Shown here: positions 32,538-42,034 of the stretch, in pieces
How the letters are laid out: the number at the start of each line of letters is the position of its first letter
How positions within the stretch are numbered: position 1 is the stretch's first letter
From: a virus
Direction: 5' to 3' (one strand)
IMG/VR virus record: IMGVR_UViG_3300020187_001807
Coordinates: 1-46,034 of that record
Length of the DNA: 46,034 nt
The notes under the pieces: model-generated
The model's input: only the letters and a program-made list of their open reading frames with translations
Told to the model about the DNA's origin: nothing
Databases searched by the model: none
Position numbers and translations under genes: made by a program

Positions 32538-33737
32538 ATGAGAAAACCCTGCATATTACCATGGATTAATTTTGGAACTAATCCGTTTGGTCGTCCACGA
32601 GCATGCGGATATAGTGATATCCAGCTAGTTAAAAAAAATATTTCTGTAAAAAAAAGTAGTATTGATGCTGAATGGAATAGTGAATATTTTAAAACAATAC
32701 GTAAAGACTTTATCGATGGAAAGTGGCCTGAAAATTGCAAACGCTGTAAGTATGTAGAAGAACTAGGCGGTGTTAGCAAACGTATGGATGAAAACAATGC
32801 TTTTTATGCTGACTACAGCCATCACATTCACTCTACTAAAGCGGACGGATCTATATCACATTTACCCAGACACATAGACATTCGCACAGGTACCACATGT
32901 AATCAAAAATGTATACACTGCGGCACAGGTGTTAGCAGTAAATGGCGTGAAGATAAACCATTGTTTAACAAATATCCCAACACTGAAGAAGTAGTTGTAA
33001 ACGATCGTTGGATCGACCAGGATACCAAGTTCTGGGATTATCTGCGCAAGCATATGATATATTTTAAACGTTATAATTTCCTTGGTGGAGAAAGTTTTGC
33101 TAATAAACAACATAACCTATATCTTAAAGAGCTAAGTGAAAGCGAATATGCTTCAGATATTGAATTACAATATGTTACTAATGGAATACTATTAACGCAG
33201 GATCGCTTGGATCAACTAAGCAAATTTAAAAAAGTTAATCTCAGACTGAGTGTTGATGCACCAGGCAGTGCTGGAGAGTATTTTAGATTCCCAATGGTGT
33301 GGCAGGAGTTTATAGACAAAACTAAACTAATTAATGACTTTATTTCTGACCGCCCACAATTCGATGTAGGCTTTCAGTGGACATGCAGTAATATTAGTAT
33401 GTATTACCTACCAGAGATGTATCCAATTTTAGCCAAGTTTACTAATATTAAATTTATTTTTAGTAACCATGTTGAGTTTCCACAACACATGAGTGCACAA
33501 AATTTACCCACAGATATGAAAAAGTCAATAGCACAAAGTATTTTAAATATTGAATACACTAATTATAATCTGGAAAAAGACTATACCTTTTATATAAATC
33601 ACATGCTGGAAAAAGACTTATGGTCAACCCATGGCACAACACTTATGAATTACTTGGATGACTTAGACCAAGTACGTGGATGTGATTGGCGGACTGCATT
33701 TAGTGAAATGGAATTGCAAAAACATGACCCAAGATAA
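32538..33737 (+). CDS. Twitch-type radical SAM protein 1 of 6
   Basis: The N-terminal segment is CILPWINFG (C5), RACGYSD (C23) and NCKRCKYVEE (C67, C70); the radical SAM core CNQKCIHC lies at C121, C125, C128, and the GGE position reads FLGGESFAN. YVTNG and RLSVDA follow as later strands. It has 399 residues. Compared with the next five proteins its first cysteine pair is reduced to a single Cys followed by Gly. It opens the tandem run and its ATG sits 5 bases behind a TATAAATA box without a ribosome site. The next gene overlaps its end by 14 bases. Confidence 0.9.
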   Translation: MRKPCILPWINFGTNPFGRPRACGYSDIQLVKKNISVKKSSIDAEWNSEYFKTIRKDFIDGKWPENCKRCKYVEELGGVSKRMDENNAFYADYSHHIHSTKADGSISHLPRHIDIRTGTTCNQKCIHCGTGVSSKWREDKPLFNKYPNTEEVVVNDRWIDQDTKFWDYLRKHMIYFKRYNFLGGESFANKQHNLYLKELSESEYASDIELQYVTNGILLTQDRLDQLSKFKKVNLRLSVDAPGSAGEYFRFPMVWQEFIDKTKLINDFISDRPQFDVGFQWTCSNISMYYLPEMYPILAKFTNIKFIFSNHVEFPQHMSAQNLPTDMKKSIAQSILNIEYTNYNLEKDYTFYINHMLEKDLWSTHGTTLMNYLDDLDQVRGCDWRTAFSEMELQKHDPR

Positions 33738-34791
33738 GCCACTATGCTATGCACCATTTATAGGCATGTACACAACTGGTTATGGAGAATATGCTCCGTG
33801 TTGTGTAGCTACAAAGCATACATTGGATATGACCGCCGCAGAGTATTGGAACAGCGAACAGTTGGGTGCGATAAGAACTCAGCTTACACAGCATAAATGG
33901 CCAGCTGATTGTTCTTATTGTGAACGCAAAGCACAGCGAGGGCTTAAAACTGAAGCTGATATATGGAAACGTCACTATGAACGCACGCCAGTAACTGAGC
34001 CACATTTGTTATATTTAGATTACCGACCCAGTAATACTTGTAATTTAAAGTGCAGAATGTGTGTTCCAAACAGCAGTAGTTTAATTAATTCTGAAGCACT
34101 TGAGTATGCAGATCAATATCGTGGATTTAGAAAGCACCGAACACTTAATGTCACTGACTTTGATGAATTTAAAAAGTTTTTAAGTGAATGTGAGTTACAA
34201 GAAATAAAAGTTCTAGGTGGTGAACCCACAATGGATCCACTTGCAATTGAAGCACTAGAAGCAGTACAGTGTAAAAGACTACGCATTACAACAAATGCTA
34301 CTAACTTGAACCGTAGATTTAGAAACATACTAGAAAGATTTGAGCATGTACACATTGTTTTTAGTTTAGATGCAACTGGCGATGTTTATGATTATATACG
34401 AACAAACGCTAGCTGGCCTAAGGTTAGTAAAAGAATTCGTACAATGTTTGATGAGCATCTAGCCGACATATACGGGTTTAATGTAGTTTGTCAACCATAT
34501 AATATATTTAATTTGCCTCAACTAGAAGAATGGTTTAGTAATATACCACATGAATTTGACGTTAATTGGGACGATAGCGATGTTGACTATACTAGTTTGG
34601 CATGTGTGTTACCTGAACATATTGAATGGGCATTTGAACGTGTAAGTGATCCTGTGCTAATTAGTATTTTGCAGTCAACAGTGTTTGATCCACAATTGCA
34701 TGATAAATTTAAAAAATATAATCGTATGCTTGACGACATTCGATCTACTAACTTAATTGAATTGGATAAAAGATTTGAACAATATATCTAA
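33724..34791 (+). CDS. Twitch-type radical SAM protein 2 of 6
   Basis: The protein (355 aa from the ATG at 33724) has LCYAPFIGMY (C8), APCC (C26, C27), CSYCERKA (C63, C66), the core CNLKCRMC (C106, C110, C113), VLGGEPTMD and TTNATN. The start is chosen because the preceding in-frame codons belong to the end of the upstream gene and the C-x-x-P-F motif of the family always lies within about 10 residues of the start. It is the shortest of the six. It ends 4 bases before the next ATG. No substrate can be inferred. Confidence 0.88.
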   Translation: MTQDKPLCYAPFIGMYTTGYGEYAPCCVATKHTLDMTAAEYWNSEQLGAIRTQLTQHKWPADCSYCERKAQRGLKTEADIWKRHYERTPVTEPHLLYLDYRPSNTCNLKCRMCVPNSSSLINSEALEYADQYRGFRKHRTLNVTDFDEFKKFLSECELQEIKVLGGEPTMDPLAIEALEAVQCKRLRITTNATNLNRRFRNILERFEHVHIVFSLDATGDVYDYIRTNASWPKVSKRIRTMFDEHLADIYGFNVVCQPYNIFNLPQLEEWFSNIPHEFDVNWDDSDVDYTSLACVLPEHIEWAFERVSDPVLISILQSTVFDPQLHDKFKKYNRMLDDIRSTNLIELDKRFEQYI

Positions 34792-34795
34792 AACT

Positions 34796-36031
34796 ATGTG
34801 TGTATTGCCGTTTATGCACTACAGCATTAAACCCAATAACCAAATAAAACCTTGTTGTAGATTCATGACATTCATGGATGAGTATCAGGAAGAATTTGCA
34901 CCAATTAATGTACAGACAATGTCAAGTAGTGAAGCATTAAACAGTGAACCAATGCAACGTATCAGAGAAGCAATGTTGCGTGGCGAAAGTGTACCAGGAT
35001 GTGGAAAGTGCTACAAAGAAGAGTCTGCGTTTAGTGGTAGTAGTATGCGAACTTTTAATAATGAACACTGGGGTGTTGAAGATTATACTGATGGCAAAAC
35101 TCAGCTAAGATTTTTAGAAGTTGCATTTGGAAACTATTGTAATTTAAGTTGCCGTACTTGTGGCAGTGGCCTCAGCACTAGCTGGCATGACGACGATGTT
35201 CAATTAAAGCCACATTACCCTGACCGTGAACAAGTCAATCCTATATTAGATGTTGCGTTTAATTGGAAAGAGTCAGACTTTGATAGCGTAGAAGAAATAA
35301 AGTTCACTGGCGGAGAACCAATGTTACATCCTAACTTTATTAAATTTTTAGATGTAATACTTAGTAGTGGAAATGAAACACACATTACACTGAATATTTT
35401 TACTAATGCAAGTTGGATACCAAAAGAGAAAATATTAGATCGACTAAAAAAATTTAGTGCAGTTAAAATATGGTTAAGTATTGACGGAGTTGGTGATACA
35501 CAAGATTATGTTCGCAATGGAAGTAATTGGGCCAAAGTGTCACAAAGTGCAGATATTTGGTGCCAAGCAGAATCTGATTATCCCAACACTTTTGCTGTTA
35601 TACTTACTCCTACTATTAATATGTACAACGTATTAAATTTTACTGATACAATAGAGTGGTGGTTGGAATTAAGACAACGTTACAACTTAAAAATCGAGTT
35701 ACCACAAAAAACAGGCGACATTGTTATGAGCATTGTACACTTTCCAGAATGTTTAAGTATTACAAATTTACCAAACAAAGCTGAATATATCAGTAAACTT
35801 CGAAACTATATAAGTAGTCGAGAAGAACACCCACTGGTTAATAAGTGTGTTAATAAAGTAATGGCATTATTAAAACAAACAATGGATAAACCAGTGGACG
35901 TAAGTGAATTTATTAAGTTTACAAAAGACTTGGATAAACTAAGAAAACAAGACTTTCGAACTAGTAATCCAGAATTATATCAATTAATAAAATCAGAGTT
36001 TGATAGCACACAAGGAAAAATACATGACTAA
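34796..36031 (+). CDS. Twitch-type radical SAM protein 3 of 6
   Basis: From the ATG at 34796 it begins MCVLPFMHYS (C2), then KPCCRF (C20, C21), CGKCYKEES (C69, C72), the core CNLSCRTC (C115, C119, C122), FTGGEPMLH and FTNASW; 411 residues. No ribosome site precedes 34796; a TTG at 34757 inside the previous gene would add 13 residues and is the alternative start. Its C-terminal segment RKQDFRTSNPELYQLI resembles the ends of the other family members (an E/PEL near the terminus). The end overlaps the next gene by 8 bases. Confidence 0.88.
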   Translation: MCVLPFMHYSIKPNNQIKPCCRFMTFMDEYQEEFAPINVQTMSSSEALNSEPMQRIREAMLRGESVPGCGKCYKEESAFSGSSMRTFNNEHWGVEDYTDGKTQLRFLEVAFGNYCNLSCRTCGSGLSTSWHDDDVQLKPHYPDREQVNPILDVAFNWKESDFDSVEEIKFTGGEPMLHPNFIKFLDVILSSGNETHITLNIFTNASWIPKEKILDRLKKFSAVKIWLSIDGVGDTQDYVRNGSNWAKVSQSADIWCQAESDYPNTFAVILTPTINMYNVLNFTDTIEWWLELRQRYNLKIELPQKTGDIVMSIVHFPECLSITNLPNKAEYISKLRNYISSREEHPLVNKCVNKVMALLKQTMDKPVDVSEFIKFTKDLDKLRKQDFRTSNPELYQLIKSEFDSTQGKIHD

Positions 36032-37364
36032 AACATTTTGTCCAGTGCCCTGGAACTTTCAAGCTATACAAAACAACGGTGCTGTTCGTGTATGCTGCCA
36101 AATGAATGTTACTCCAGGTCGTGGAACACTTAAACGGTCAGATGGTGTTCCGTATAATGCTGGCACTGATGATTTAACTGCGGCTAGAAATGCAGATTTA
36201 ATTAAAGATGTTCGTGCCACTATGTTGCGTGGAGAATGGCCAGTGGACTGTGCTAGATGCAAGCGTGAAGAAGAGTCTGGTATGCGTAGTAGACGTATCT
36301 GGGAAACAGAAGCGTGGGATATGGATCCTGAATATATATCACAGTATACTGATATTGATGGCACTATTGACACTGACGAGCTTCCACTAGTATACTATGA
36401 CTTGCGGTTTGGTAACTTATGTAATCTTGCGTGTCGTATGTGTGGTCCTGAAGACAGTAATACTTGGTATAAAGACTGGGTTGAGATTGGCAAAGGAAAT
36501 AGCTGGAAGGATACTCATGGAGAAGTTGTACTAACAAAAAACAACAAAGGCAGATGGGTTACTGATGCTTACAACTGGCATGGTAGTGAAAAATTTTGGG
36601 AACAACTGGAATCAAATCTACAAAATATCCAAATGGTATATGTTGCTGGAGGAGAACCATTACTAATTGATAGACATTATGAGTTTTTACAAAAATGTAT
36701 CGATAGTGATGTAGCTAAAAACATTACAATAGAATATAATACAAACTTGACAAATGTTCAGGAACGTGCTAAAGATTTATGGCGACATTTTAAAAAAGTA
36801 CGCATTGGCGCAAGCATTGATGGAATGGGAGATGTACTAGAGTATCAGCGTTACCCAGCCAAATGGAGTCAAATTGAACGTAACTTGCGAGTTATTGACC
36901 AGTTACCAGACAATGTGCATGCATGGATTAGTGCAACAGTTACACTTACCAATGTGTGGCAATTTCCTGACTTTATGTTGTGGAAATTACAACAAGGATT
37001 TACTAAAATTAATAATAATCGAGGCAACCCAATAATGAACTACCACGTATGCCACAGGCCGTGGACTAGTAATATTCAAGTATTGCCCGTGAACTTAAAA
37101 GAAGAATTACGTGAGCTTTACAACCAGAAAAGAGCAGAGTTTGACATATATGAACCACATGTTGTTCGCAGTGCTAATAAGATATTAGACAGCATTATTA
37201 AATTTGCGTTTGCAGATGACTTTAATCATGATCCATATGGAAAGCTAAACACATTTGTGGAATTTAATCAAAAATTAGACCAAGTACGCAATCAAAATAT
37301 CTTGGATATTATTCCACAATATAAACCAATTTTTGATGTCTGGGGAGAAAATTTAAAAGGATGA
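36024..37364 (+). CDS. Twitch-type radical SAM protein 4 of 6
   Basis: AAGGA 7 bases before 36024 sets the start, giving MTKTFCPVPWNF (C6), VCCQMN (C24, C25), CARCKREEE (C76, C79), core CNLACRMC (C133, C137, C140), VAGGEPLLI and EYNTNLT in 446 residues. YYDLRFGNLCN before the core is almost the same as YYDLRFGNKCN in the protein at 7095, and MCGPEDSNTWYKDW parallels SCGPTDSNLWYADW, so these two are closest relatives despite lying 29 kb apart. It overlaps the next gene by 4 bases. Confidence 0.9.
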   Translation: MTKTFCPVPWNFQAIQNNGAVRVCCQMNVTPGRGTLKRSDGVPYNAGTDDLTAARNADLIKDVRATMLRGEWPVDCARCKREEESGMRSRRIWETEAWDMDPEYISQYTDIDGTIDTDELPLVYYDLRFGNLCNLACRMCGPEDSNTWYKDWVEIGKGNSWKDTHGEVVLTKNNKGRWVTDAYNWHGSEKFWEQLESNLQNIQMVYVAGGEPLLIDRHYEFLQKCIDSDVAKNITIEYNTNLTNVQERAKDLWRHFKKVRIGASIDGMGDVLEYQRYPAKWSQIERNLRVIDQLPDNVHAWISATVTLTNVWQFPDFMLWKLQQGFTKINNNRGNPIMNYHVCHRPWTSNIQVLPVNLKEELRELYNQKRAEFDIYEPHVVRSANKILDSIIKFAFADDFNHDPYGKLNTFVEFNQKLDQVRNQNILDIIPQYKPIFDVWGENLKG

Positions 37365-38770
37365 ATAAAAAATATCCTAGTGACACATTCTGCTTATTAC
37401 CTTGGGTACACCTAAGTACACGACCTGACGGCAGTATGCGAGTTTGTTGTACAGCAAATGCATCAAGTGTGGGACCAACTAATAATAAAGAACACGGAGG
37501 CCAAGTAGGTATTCTTAAAGATGCTGAAGGCAAACCAAACAACTTAAATGTTAGTGACTTTCAGAGTGCTTGGAACAGTGACTATATGAAAAATGTGCGT
37601 AAACAAATGCTGGCAGGTGAAAAGCCACCAAGTTGTTTAAAGTGCTACAAAGAAGAAGCTGCTGGGCATCGTAGTAAGCGACAGTGGGAAACCAATTATT
37701 GGAGTAAACGAGTTGATGTAGACACAGTGTTGGAACAAACAAACGAAGACGGCAGTGTGCCTCCCAACTTGGCTTATATTGATTTACGTTTTGGAACCAA
37801 GTGTCAGTTAGCATGTGTTATGTGTAGCCCACATGATTCGAGTGGATGGATCAAAGATTACAAAAAGATTTTTCCTGCTGTACAAAACGAATCCCTTAAA
37901 GAAATTATGCAATGGGAAGACAAGGGCAGTACCAACGGTAGTAGTTACAACTGGCACAAGCAAAACCCAGTATTTTGGAATCAGTTCTACGAGCAAATGC
38001 CCAGCATGCAACAAATTTATTTTGCTGGTGGCGAAAGTTTAATTATTGAAGAACACTACGAAATACTAGAACATGCTATTAAGATGGGTTATGCCAAAGA
38101 CTTAGAACTACGTTATAACTCAAACGGAGTTGAATGGAGAGAAGACTTATTTGAACTATGGAGCCATTTTAAGTTAGTACGTTTTCATTATAGTATTGAC
38201 AGCATTGGTGAAATGAATGACTATATTCGTTATCCAAGTACTTGGAGTAGACAACAAGAAGTATTCCATATACTTGACACACAAACAAGTGACAATGTAG
38301 AAATAACAATTGCATGTGCAGTTCAAGCACTCAATGTATATTACTTGCCTGACTTCATACAGTGGAAATTAGAGCAAAGATTTCGTAAAATTAACATGTG
38401 GCCATTTGGCGCAGGTGGAATTAGTCAACACTTTGTGTATTGGCCTGCTCATCTAAACGTTAAAAGTTTGCCGTCAGAATTCAAAGCCAAATGTAGAGCA
38501 AAGTACGAAGCCTGGTATCCGTGGTGGGAAGCTAATTGGGAACTGGGTATTCCAAGTTGGCATACTGGTAAAGTAGATTATGATACCTGGCGCAGTGCTG
38601 AATATGGCATCAAGCGTTTAGACGGTATTCTTAGTTTTATGGAAAGCGAGGACTGGAGTCAACGTTTACCAGAGATGCGTGAGTTTTTAAGTTTGTGCGA
38701 CAGACAGCGTAACAATAGTTTTAGTGACACATTCCCAGAAATGGCAGACATATTCAAGGACGTCAAATGA
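37361..38770 (+). CDS. Twitch-type radical SAM protein 5 of 6
   Basis: The 469-residue protein has FCLLPWVHLSTRPDG (C11), RVCC (C29, C30), CLKCYKEEA (C92, C95), and a core that departs slightly in the first position: CQLACVMC (C148, C152, C155), preceded by DLRFGTK. The GGE motif is FAGGESLII and YNSNG follows. An AAAAGG ribosome site abuts the ATGA overlap with the previous gene. A distinctive aromatic C-terminal region (KYEAWYPWWEANWELG) may line a substrate pocket. It overlaps the next gene by 4 bases. Confidence 0.9.
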   Translation: MNKKYPSDTFCLLPWVHLSTRPDGSMRVCCTANASSVGPTNNKEHGGQVGILKDAEGKPNNLNVSDFQSAWNSDYMKNVRKQMLAGEKPPSCLKCYKEEAAGHRSKRQWETNYWSKRVDVDTVLEQTNEDGSVPPNLAYIDLRFGTKCQLACVMCSPHDSSGWIKDYKKIFPAVQNESLKEIMQWEDKGSTNGSSYNWHKQNPVFWNQFYEQMPSMQQIYFAGGESLIIEEHYEILEHAIKMGYAKDLELRYNSNGVEWREDLFELWSHFKLVRFHYSIDSIGEMNDYIRYPSTWSRQQEVFHILDTQTSDNVEITIACAVQALNVYYLPDFIQWKLEQRFRKINMWPFGAGGISQHFVYWPAHLNVKSLPSEFKAKCRAKYEAWYPWWEANWELGIPSWHTGKVDYDTWRSAEYGIKRLDGILSFMESEDWSQRLPEMREFLSLCDRQRNNSFSDTFPEMADIFKDVK

Positions 38771-40026
38771 CAGAACCAAAGAATCCCAACACCTGGTGTG
38801 TGATGCCGTTTAGTCACATTAATATCAAGCAAGAAGGAAAGCTCAGTGCATGTTGGAGATTTCCTGATCGTATTGGTGATTACAAAACAGACACACTAAC
38901 TGAAACCTGGAACGGTGATAAACTTAAAGATGTCAGACGTGCATTACTAAACGGTGAACAACATCCAGGATGCAAAAGTTGTTGGGATTTAGAAGGCGCT
39001 GGCGTAACTAGTACTAGACAAAGTTGTTTAGCAGATTATGCTGATGTAGTTGATTACGACAGTGTGGTGGAAACACTAAGTGATGACTATGAAATGCCAC
39101 TGGATAATATCACAAGTATTGAAATTAGATTTGATAATATTTGCAATCTACAATGTAGGCACTGTAGTCCTGACTATAGTAGTAAATGGGCCGCTGCTGT
39201 TAAAAAAGACAGCGCACTCATGGAACAAATGGTAAAGGCTGGCACGTATAGAAAGTCTGAAACACATGTTAATTTAACAGACGATATGATTGCGGAAATT
39301 GCTGAATTTTCACCACACCTAAAACAAATTATGATTGCTGGCGGCGAACCATTGTTTCATGATAAGCATTATGCGTTCCTAGAAGGACTACAAGAGCATG
39401 CACATAATATTGATTTAAGTTATAACAGTAATCTCAATACACTAAGTTATAAAGGTAAAAGTATACTTGATCTCTGGCGTAATTTTAAAAGTGTTGAAAT
39501 AAGAGTTAGTATTGATGCTGACCGTGACATCTATGAATATGTTAGAGTACATGCTGACCTTCCCAAAGTAGAACGCAATATTCGTACTGCAATGAGTGAG
39601 TTAGACAACCTCCGTATGCATGCCACTTGCACTACTAGTTTACTTAACATAACTAGACTTACTAACATATTTGAATACTTTAACAGTTTAGGAGTATATG
39701 TACACACAAGTTTAGTACAATATCCCAAGTCGTTAAATCCACGTCTATTGCCAACAGAATTAAAACAACAAGTTACTGACAACTGGCGTGACTGGAGTAA
39801 CAATGCCGAAGCTAACTTACGCCGAACACACACCAGTAATACTTTAAATATTAACAAACAAATTAAACGTACACAAAGATTTGGCAACAGTGTTATTGAC
39901 TATATGAATAGTGAAGATTGGTATGAATCAAATTGGGATGATTTTAAAAGTTATACAACAGCATTAGACCGACATCATAATACTGATATACTAGATTGGT
40001 ATCCGGAATTTAAACCTTACTGGTAA
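38767..40026 (+). CDS. Twitch-type radical SAM protein 6 of 6
   Basis: WCVMPFSHINI (C11), ACWRF (C29, where most siblings have two Cys), CKSCWDLEG (C69, C72), core CNLQCRHC (C126, C130, C133), IAGGEPLFH and LSYNSNLN are visible in 419 residues. The replacement of the second Cys of the CC pair by Trp suggests a different auxiliary ligand set, like protein 1 of the run. It closes the run; its stop overlaps by 17 bases the end of the convergent SGNH gene, with no terminator visible. Confidence 0.9.
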   Translation: MTEPKNPNTWCVMPFSHINIKQEGKLSACWRFPDRIGDYKTDTLTETWNGDKLKDVRRALLNGEQHPGCKSCWDLEGAGVTSTRQSCLADYADVVDYDSVVETLSDDYEMPLDNITSIEIRFDNICNLQCRHCSPDYSSKWAAAVKKDSALMEQMVKAGTYRKSETHVNLTDDMIAEIAEFSPHLKQIMIAGGEPLFHDKHYAFLEGLQEHAHNIDLSYNSNLNTLSYKGKSILDLWRNFKSVEIRVSIDADRDIYEYVRVHADLPKVERNIRTAMSELDNLRMHATCTTSLLNITRLTNIFEYFNSLGVYVHTSLVQYPKSLNPRLLPTELKQQVTDNWRDWSNNAEANLRRTHTSNTLNINKQIKRTQRFGNSVIDYMNSEDWYESNWDDFKSYTTALDRHHNTDILDWYPEFKPYW

Positions 40027-40645
40027 TTTCTTTGTAATATTCTTCCGCAATTTTTTCATGCACACTAGCACTGTAATGTTTTTTATCAGACCCCAATCTT
40101 TTGTCAGCGTCTACTAGCATTGAAATATCTCTAAATGTAGATTTTTGTTTATCTGATAAAAATTGTGTATTGTATTTAATTTTATCTGTGTGTACGATGT
40201 TATTGTTATAACCTACAAAATAGCAAACATAATTTAATTTATTATTCTGCAAAAAATCATAGCAACTGTTTATTATCATAGCATTGTTCATGAATAAGTT
40301 ATAATCATCATACAATTGATAGTACAGTTTTATTTTATTAATATGTTTTTTTCCACCGGGATTCAAATGCTCAAATTTGGTCGACTCCGAATATAGTGTG
40401 TCTCTTGTAAAGTAAGTAAACTGCACACAAACTATGTCGTCTTTAGTAAAATCAAAGTTATAGAGATTATATAAAATATGTTTGTTACTAGCTGCAGGTT
40501 CTGCTAAATTCAATACATTGCAATTTAAAAATCTGCCTAACATACTAGCCCAACTGTACTTGCTAGGGGTTTCCATATTTCTCAGATCGACGGACGTTAT
40601 ACCTTCGCCCCAAGTATAACTGCAACCAAATGTTACTAATCTCAT
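40010..40645 (-). CDS. SGNH/GDSL-like hydrolase
   Basis: The start RLVTFGCSYTWGEG is SGNH block I with Cys-Ser (S9), and LAEPAASNKHIL fits the following Gly/Asn block, with SDKKHYSASVHEKIAEEYY near the C-terminus supplying the Asp and His. It has 211 residues, the normal size of a single-domain SGNH enzyme, and no export signal. Its ATG overlaps the stop of the upstream minus-strand gene by ATGA, so the two are an operon driven by the box at 41456. A role in O-acyl transfer or removal is plausible. Confidence 0.65.
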   Translation of the reverse strand: MRLVTFGCSYTWGEGITSVDLRNMETPSKYSWASMLGRFLNCNVLNLAEPAASNKHILYNLYNFDFTKDDIVCVQFTYFTRDTLYSESTKFEHLNPGGKKHINKIKLYYQLYDDYNLFMNNAMIINSCYDFLQNNKLNYVCYFVGYNNNIVHTDKIKYNTQFLSDKQKSTFRDISMLVDADKRLGSDKKHYSASVHEKIAEEYYKEITSKV

Positions 40646-41427
40646 ACTAAACTTTCTATAGCAGGCATTAAAAACTTTTCGATAAGTTCGCTTTCGTATT
40701 CGGGTTTTAAGTGTGCAATATCACAATTAATGTCTTTGCCGTATATACTTCTAAAATAGTGTCTGCTGCATTCATATTCATCCATCGTTACGAATATATC
40801 GCAGTGCTGTTTGAGTTCGGTTAAATGAACAGGATATCGATCTAGCGGAACACTATTTTGCCAAAGCACTGTTTTAATGCCTAACATCCGGCAAAGTTTT
40901 AAACTTTGGTATACGTCTAGGGCAGTCCAAAAATCCACCATATCCCAATGAGAGCCAATTGCCATTTGCATTGTCTTCCAGTTTGTTTCAGCTTTCCGGT
41001 ATGTGTTACCAATTATTGAAAACTCTTCGAGCTCTTCACTGATAAAACCTTTATAACGAAATAATTTTAAATACGGAAATGTATCAGCACTAATATCTCT
41101 AATAGATGGAAATTTTGTTAACGCTTCACGGTATAACTGGGAATCATTTACTCTTTTGCCCATGGGATCTAATCCTAAATCAGCATTAATATTACGTCTG
41201 TTGTGTATAATTTCAATTAACATAACATCAACATCATGTGCTTCTTTAAGATGAACAATACCATTTAAAAACATTTCACTGCCTTTGCCACCATTTGCAC
41301 AGCTATAAAAATGTGTAGAGTCAGATTTATATCGTTCACACCAACTTAAAAATGTAGGAGTTACTGACCCGTCAGACAGTTGGTGCGCACCAGTACTGTG
41401 GCTACTGCCAATAATTCCAACGTTCAT
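40642..41427 (-). CDS. SGNH-like protein
   Basis: The ATG at 41427 is chosen over an upstream TTG because GGGAG lies 6 bases before it. The 261 residues start MNVGIIGSSHSTGAHQL (a GxSHxxG nucleophile-like loop), then CANGGKGSEMFL and VDVMLIEII, and end with CDIAHLKPEYESELIEKFL, whose Asp-x-x-His fits block V of the SGNH fold. It is more divergent than its neighbour at 40010. A long central insertion with WKTMQMAIGSHWDMVDFW is not assigned. Cytoplasmic; acyl ester chemistry is inferred. Confidence 0.6.
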   Translation of the reverse strand: MNVGIIGSSHSTGAHQLSDGSVTPTFLSWCERYKSDSTHFYSCANGGKGSEMFLNGIVHLKEAHDVDVMLIEIIHNRRNINADLGLDPMGKRVNDSQLYREALTKFPSIRDISADTFPYLKLFRYKGFISEELEEFSIIGNTYRKAETNWKTMQMAIGSHWDMVDFWTALDVYQSLKLCRMLGIKTVLWQNSVPLDRYPVHLTELKQHCDIFVTMDEYECSRHYFRSIYGKDINCDIAHLKPEYESELIEKFLMPAIESLV

Positions 41428-41437
41428 AATAACTCCC

Positions 41438-41445
41438 AATAAATA
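41438..41445 (+). promoter_or_regulatory. T4-type late promoter box (plus strand)
   Basis: AATAAATA lies 29 bases before the SDR-like gene's ATG at 41475, which has AAAGG 7 bases upstream of the start. Confidence 0.55.
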
Positions 41446-41455
41446 CTACTATAAT

Positions 41456-41463
41456 TATTTATA
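41456..41463 (-). promoter_or_regulatory. T4-type late promoter box (minus strand)
   Basis: On the minus strand this reads TATAAATA, 28 bases before the SGNH-like ATG at 41427. Together with the plus box at 41438 it repeats the interlocked divergent layout seen at 30549-30565. Confidence 0.65.
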
Positions 41464-41474
41464 AAGGCGACAGC

Positions 41475-42029
41475 ATGATTATAACAGGTAATCCACAAAC
41501 AGGTTTAGCACAAGCATTGTATAAATTATACCCTGATGCTACTTTTTGTAGTCGAACCACTGGTTATGAGCTAACAAATAAAAAAGATCAAGAACGTTTT
41601 GTAGAATTAACTCTAGAACATGACGTTATTATAGTTAACAGTGCACTATGGCGCTTTACACAGTCTGTACTACTGGATCTAGTATACAAGGCACAAGTAA
41701 GCCACCAATCCAAAGCACATATAGTAGTAATTGGCAGTACAACTGATAGAGTTAAGAACGGAAAAGCCTGGCTGTATAATGCAGAAAAGAAAGCATTACG
41801 TGATTACTCCAATACATTATCAATTGCTGGTGTTTGGGGAGATCATGCTCCTAAAGTAAGCTATATAAGTTTTGGCACACTGAGTAATAACCAGCACAAA
41901 CATCCAGACCGGAAATGCCTTGACATAGACGAAGCTGCGTGTTATATTAAATGGATTATTGAACAACCTGTCAATCTAAATATAAATGAAATAAGTATAG
42001 ATCCCATGCAAGCAGATAATTGGTATTAA
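41475..42029 (+). CDS. Short-chain dehydrogenase-like protein
   Basis: MIITGNPQTGLAQAL is a Rossmann glycine-rich turn, DVIIVNSAL corresponds to the NAG-like strand, HIVVIGSTT carries the Ser, and WLYNAEKKAL supplies YxxxK (Y101, K105), the catalytic pair of short-chain dehydrogenases. At 184 residues it lacks the usual C-terminal 60 residues of the substrate lid. It should use NAD(P)H to reduce or oxidise a carbonyl or alcohol. A radical SAM gene starts 5 bases downstream. Preceded by a NATAAATA box and an AAAGG ribosome site. Confidence 0.68.
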   Translation: MIITGNPQTGLAQALYKLYPDATFCSRTTGYELTNKKDQERFVELTLEHDVIIVNSALWRFTQSVLLDLVYKAQVSHQSKAHIVVIGSTTDRVKNGKAWLYNAEKKALRDYSNTLSIAGVWGDHAPKVSYISFGTLSNNQHKHPDRKCLDIDEAACYIKWIIEQPVNLNINEISIDPMQADNWY

Positions 42030-42034
42030 AATAA

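Noticed and set aside
31631-32797. A longer 388-residue minus-strand frame including the PLP protein
   Set aside because: The first 101 residues run antisense across the divergent promoter region and the start of the radical SAM gene at 32538; they look like a non-coding shadow. The start at 32494 is supported by the promoter box.
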